A DNA stretch of 32,931 nucleotides from Winogradskyella sp. (GTDB lineage: Bacteria > Bacteroidota > Bacteroidia > Flavobacteriales > Flavobacteriaceae). Below the pieces are notes generated by a model. The model saw only the letters and a program-made list of their open reading frames with translations, had not been told where the DNA came from and did not search any database. Positions within the stretch are counted from its first letter, which is position 1. Each line of letters begins with the position of its first letter. Below are positions 30,683 through 32,931 of this stretch, one piece after another. The DNA lies in the NCBI GenBank assembly GCA_030149115.1, contig JASBSE010000418.1, forward strand, positions 1-32,931, read 5' to 3'. A program made the translations under genes and the position numbers.

Positions 30683-32931
30683 ATGAAAAAGGTAGTAAGA
30701 TTCTTTGTGTTTTTTATTTCTCTATTTACCTACTCACAGAATATTGTAGTAGATAGCCAATCCTTTACACCACAACAACTTATAGAAAATATATTAATTG
30801 ACAGTAATTGTATTACTAATATTAATGTAACCAATGTTGTAAGTGGTGATTTTGGTGGCACAGACCAAAGCTATGGCTATTTTGATGCTTCTGGCACAAA
30901 CTTTCCTTTTGAAACTGGTATTGTAATGAGTACTGGTCGATTAGCAAATGTCCCTGGCCCGAACAATAATTTAAGTGATGATGATGCACCTAATTGGGTT
31001 GGCGATCTTGATTTGGAAAATGCACTTAACGAAAGTAACACCTTCAATGCCACAATACTAGAGTTCGATTTTACTGCTGTTGCTCAGCAGGTTAGTTTTC
31101 GTTATCTATTTGCTTCAGAAGAATACCAAGAAAATAATCCAAACAGCTGTCAGTATTCAGACTTATTTGGATTTTTGATTCGACCCACTACTGGGCAAAA
31201 CCAATACGAAAATATTGCATTGGTTCCAGACACCAATACACCTGTAAAGGCCACAACGGTAACTCCTGGTGTTCCTGGGTCTTGTCCACCTCAAAACGAA
31301 TTTTACTTTGGCTCTTACAACGGTAATAATTCACCGATAAATTTTAACGGTCAAACAGCGGTTTTAACAGCAACGGCAAATGTTGTTCCCAATCAGTCCT
31401 ATCATGTAAAGCTAGTCATTGCAGACGAGCAAAATTATCGTTACGATTCTGCTGTTTTTCTTGAGGCTGGTAGCTTTCAATTATCTACAGATTTAGGTCC
31501 AAACCGACTTATTACCACAGGTAATGCATTGTGCGAAGGTGAAACTTTAGAGCTTAATGCAAACAATCCTTCTTTAAGTTCATATAGCTGGTATAAAGAT
31601 GGTGTTTTACAAGAAACTACACCAAACTGTTTGAACTGCGGCTTTTTCACAGTAACCGAACCTGGAACTTATAATGTTGAAGTTACTATTTTAGATGACT
31701 GCATTTCCTACGGAGACATTATTGTTGAATATGCTCCTCTCCCACTTGGTCAAGACTCAATTTTAACGGAATGTGATTTAGATACTGATGGTTTAACGAC
31801 TTATAATCTTTTTGACGCTTCAAATGACCTAACCAACAATGATAATAATCTCGTTGTAGCAGGCTTCTATTTCACAGAGGAAGATGCCACAAACAACACT
31901 AACCCAATAAACAATCCAACGAACTTTCAAAATAGCATATCGTTTCAAAATGTATATGCACGCATTATCAATGCTGCCAATTGTTTTGACGTTGTTGCCT
32001 TGGAATTACAAACCTCAAACAATACAATTTCAATTCCAGATTTAGGCGCTTGTGATGGCATAGACTTAGATGGCTTTGCCACGTTTAGCTTAAGTAATAT
32101 TGAAGCTTCTATCATTGCTCAAATTCCTACAGGTTCAGAAGTAACATATTATGAAACCCTTGAAGATGCTTTAAGTGAAAGCAACCCTTTACCAAATAAT
32201 TACACCAACATAATTGCGGATACTCAAACCATTTTTGTAAAAATTAAAAACGATAATCAGTGTTTCAGCATTTCAACAGCAAACCTTAATGTACTTTACA
32301 CTCCTGTTTTAGAAGCAGACGAAACCTTAATTTATTGTACAAATACGTTTCCTGAAACCATTACACTTCATGGAGGCGTTTTAAATGATTTACCAAACAA
32401 TTACTACTATGAGTGGTACTTTAATGGTGCTTTGACAGATGTTGACACCTCATTCAATGAAATCAATGAAGCCGGAAACTATACAGTTATTGTCACTGAT
32501 CCTAACGGTTGTTCTTCAAGCCGAACACTAACAGTAAACGCATCTGAAACAGCTATTGTTGAAGGTATTTCTATTGAAGGTATTTCGCCAAATAATACCA
32601 TTACCGTCAATGTTACTGGGCAAGGCTTTTACGATTATGCGATTGATGATATTAATGGCTTTTACCAAGAGAGCAATGTATTTACTAATATTTCTGAAGG
32701 TGAACATACCATTTATATAAATGACAGGAATGGTTGTGGCATCGTTGAAGAAACCATAACAATAGTTGGTATTCCAAAATTCTTTACACCAAATGGTGAT
32801 GATGTTAATGACACTTGGCAAATTGTAGGCACCAATACAAATCTCAACCAAATTGAAAGTCTACAGATTTTTGATCGCTACGGAAAAATAATGCTGCAAT
32901 CCTATTCTGGTGGTTTTAGTTGGGACGGAAA
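30683..32931 (+). CDS. Choice-of-anchor-L-like T9SS type B protein with two modules (3' end outside window)
   Basis: The frame is open from the ATG at 30683 to the window end: 749 codons plus 2 bases. The signal peptide is MKKVVRFFVFFISLFTYSQ (1-19). A choice-of-anchor-L-like domain occupies about 25-265 (T-P-Q-Q-L-I-E-N, F-P-F-E-T-G-I-V-M-S-T-G, F-A-S-E-E-Y, Y-D-S-A-V-F-L) and is followed by an Ig-like region to about 350. Two modules begin at C364 (CDLDTDGLTTYNL) and C457 (CDGIDLDGFATFSL). The tail from C552 is of the type in the 1135- and 819-aa proteins (PKFFTPNGDDVNDTWQIVG), not of the two 11-module neighbours. The type B domain is cut after F-S-W-D-G; by alignment roughly 27 codons are missing. 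Confidence 0.87.
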   Translation, partial: MKKVVRFFVFFISLFTYSQNIVVDSQSFTPQQLIENILIDSNCITNINVTNVVSGDFGGTDQSYGYFDASGTNFPFETGIVMSTGRLANVPGPNNNLSDDDAPNWVGDLDLENALNESNTFNATILEFDFTAVAQQVSFRYLFASEEYQENNPNSCQYSDLFGFLIRPTTGQNQYENIALVPDTNTPVKATTVTPGVPGSCPPQNEFYFGSYNGNNSPINFNGQTAVLTATANVVPNQSYHVKLVIADEQNYRYDSAVFLEAGSFQLSTDLGPNRLITTGNALCEGETLELNANNPSLSSYSWYKDGVLQETTPNCLNCGFFTVTEPGTYNVEVTILDDCISYGDIIVEYAPLPLGQDSILTECDLDTDGLTTYNLFDASNDLTNNDNNLVVAGFYFTEEDATNNTNPINNPTNFQNSISFQNVYARIINAANCFDVVALELQTSNNTISIPDLGACDGIDLDGFATFSLSNIEASIIAQIPTGSEVTYYETLEDALSESNPLPNNYTNIIADTQTIFVKIKNDNQCFSISTANLNVLYTPVLEADETLIYCTNTFPETITLHGGVLNDLPNNYYYEWYFNGALTDVDTSFNEINEAGNYTVIVTDPNGCSSSRTLTVNASETAIVEGISIEGISPNNTITVNVTGQGFYDYAIDDINGFYQESNVFTNISEGEHTIYINDRNGCGIVEETITIVGIPKFFTPNGDDVNDTWQIVGTNTNLNQIESLQIFDRYGKIMLQSYSGGFSWDG
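31772..32335 (+). repeat. Two two-cysteine modules in the truncated last protein
   Basis: Modules of 93 and 95 residues start at C364 and C457. The first keeps a canonical D-x-D-x-D-G loop (DLDTDG). The second has an inserted variant, CDGIDLDG. Confidence 0.7.

Noticed and set aside
32528..32851. 107-codon minus-strand frame at the window end
   Set aside because: It lies entirely antisense to the truncated T9SS gene, which has a full signal peptide and domain structure. The frame has no recognisable motif.

Overview
The window is AT-rich DNA from a member of the Bacteroidota, most probably a marine-type Flavobacteriaceae. Three things support this. Several genes are preceded by the Bacteroidota -7 promoter element TAnnTTTG, and Shine-Dalgarno sequences are weak or absent. 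Secreted proteins have short signal peptides ending in ...SQ or ...AQ. A long array of genes encodes proteins with the gliding-motility-associated / type IX secretion (T9SS) type B C-terminal domain, which is restricted to this phylum. No tRNA, rRNA, CRISPR array, insertion sequence or integrase is visible.

Region 1 (1-6470) is a cell-envelope glycan cluster. It holds a small basic unknown protein, a GT9 heptosyltransferase-like enzyme, two tandem duplicated GT2 glycosyltransferases on the minus strand, a WaaE/KdtX-like GT2, a Kdo-kinase/WaaP-like LPS kinase (minus), a polysaccharide pyruvyl transferase and a putative rhamnosyltransferase. Together these suggest assembly and modification of the LPS/LOS core or a short surface glycan. 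The genes are packed in alternating orientations with very small gaps.

Region 2 (6471-12540) is housekeeping. CCA-adding tRNA nucleotidyltransferase, heme A synthase (CtaA/COX15) and a pRiA4b ORF-3-like protein are co-directional, and a perfect 20-bp palindrome lies in the promoter. A convergent gene follows that I do not recognise by name but that carries protein-kinase-fold hallmarks. Then comes an ABC transporter pair (ATPase plus ABC-2 type permease).

Region 3 (12541-32931, running off the end) is the accessory part: six consecutive same-strand genes for large secreted T9SS type B proteins. The first three (1135, 819 and 613 aa) form a tight operon. The next two (1611 and 1615 aa) and the truncated last one (at least 749 aa) start with a choice-of-anchor-L-like domain. 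By my count the six proteins carry 33 copies of one 90-103-residue module. Each module has two conserved cysteines, and many have an acidic D-x-D-x-D-G loop. The 1611- and 1615-aa proteins are collinear paralogues with 11 modules each. The last protein combines their type of head with the tail of the first two. Between the operon and the first 11-module gene is a gap of about 420 bp with a near-consensus promoter, a strong intrinsic terminator and no convincing gene, so it may encode a small RNA. No T9SS machinery or SprF-like partner gene is in the window, so this looks like a locus of surface cargo (adhesin or matrix-like) rather than the secretion apparatus.
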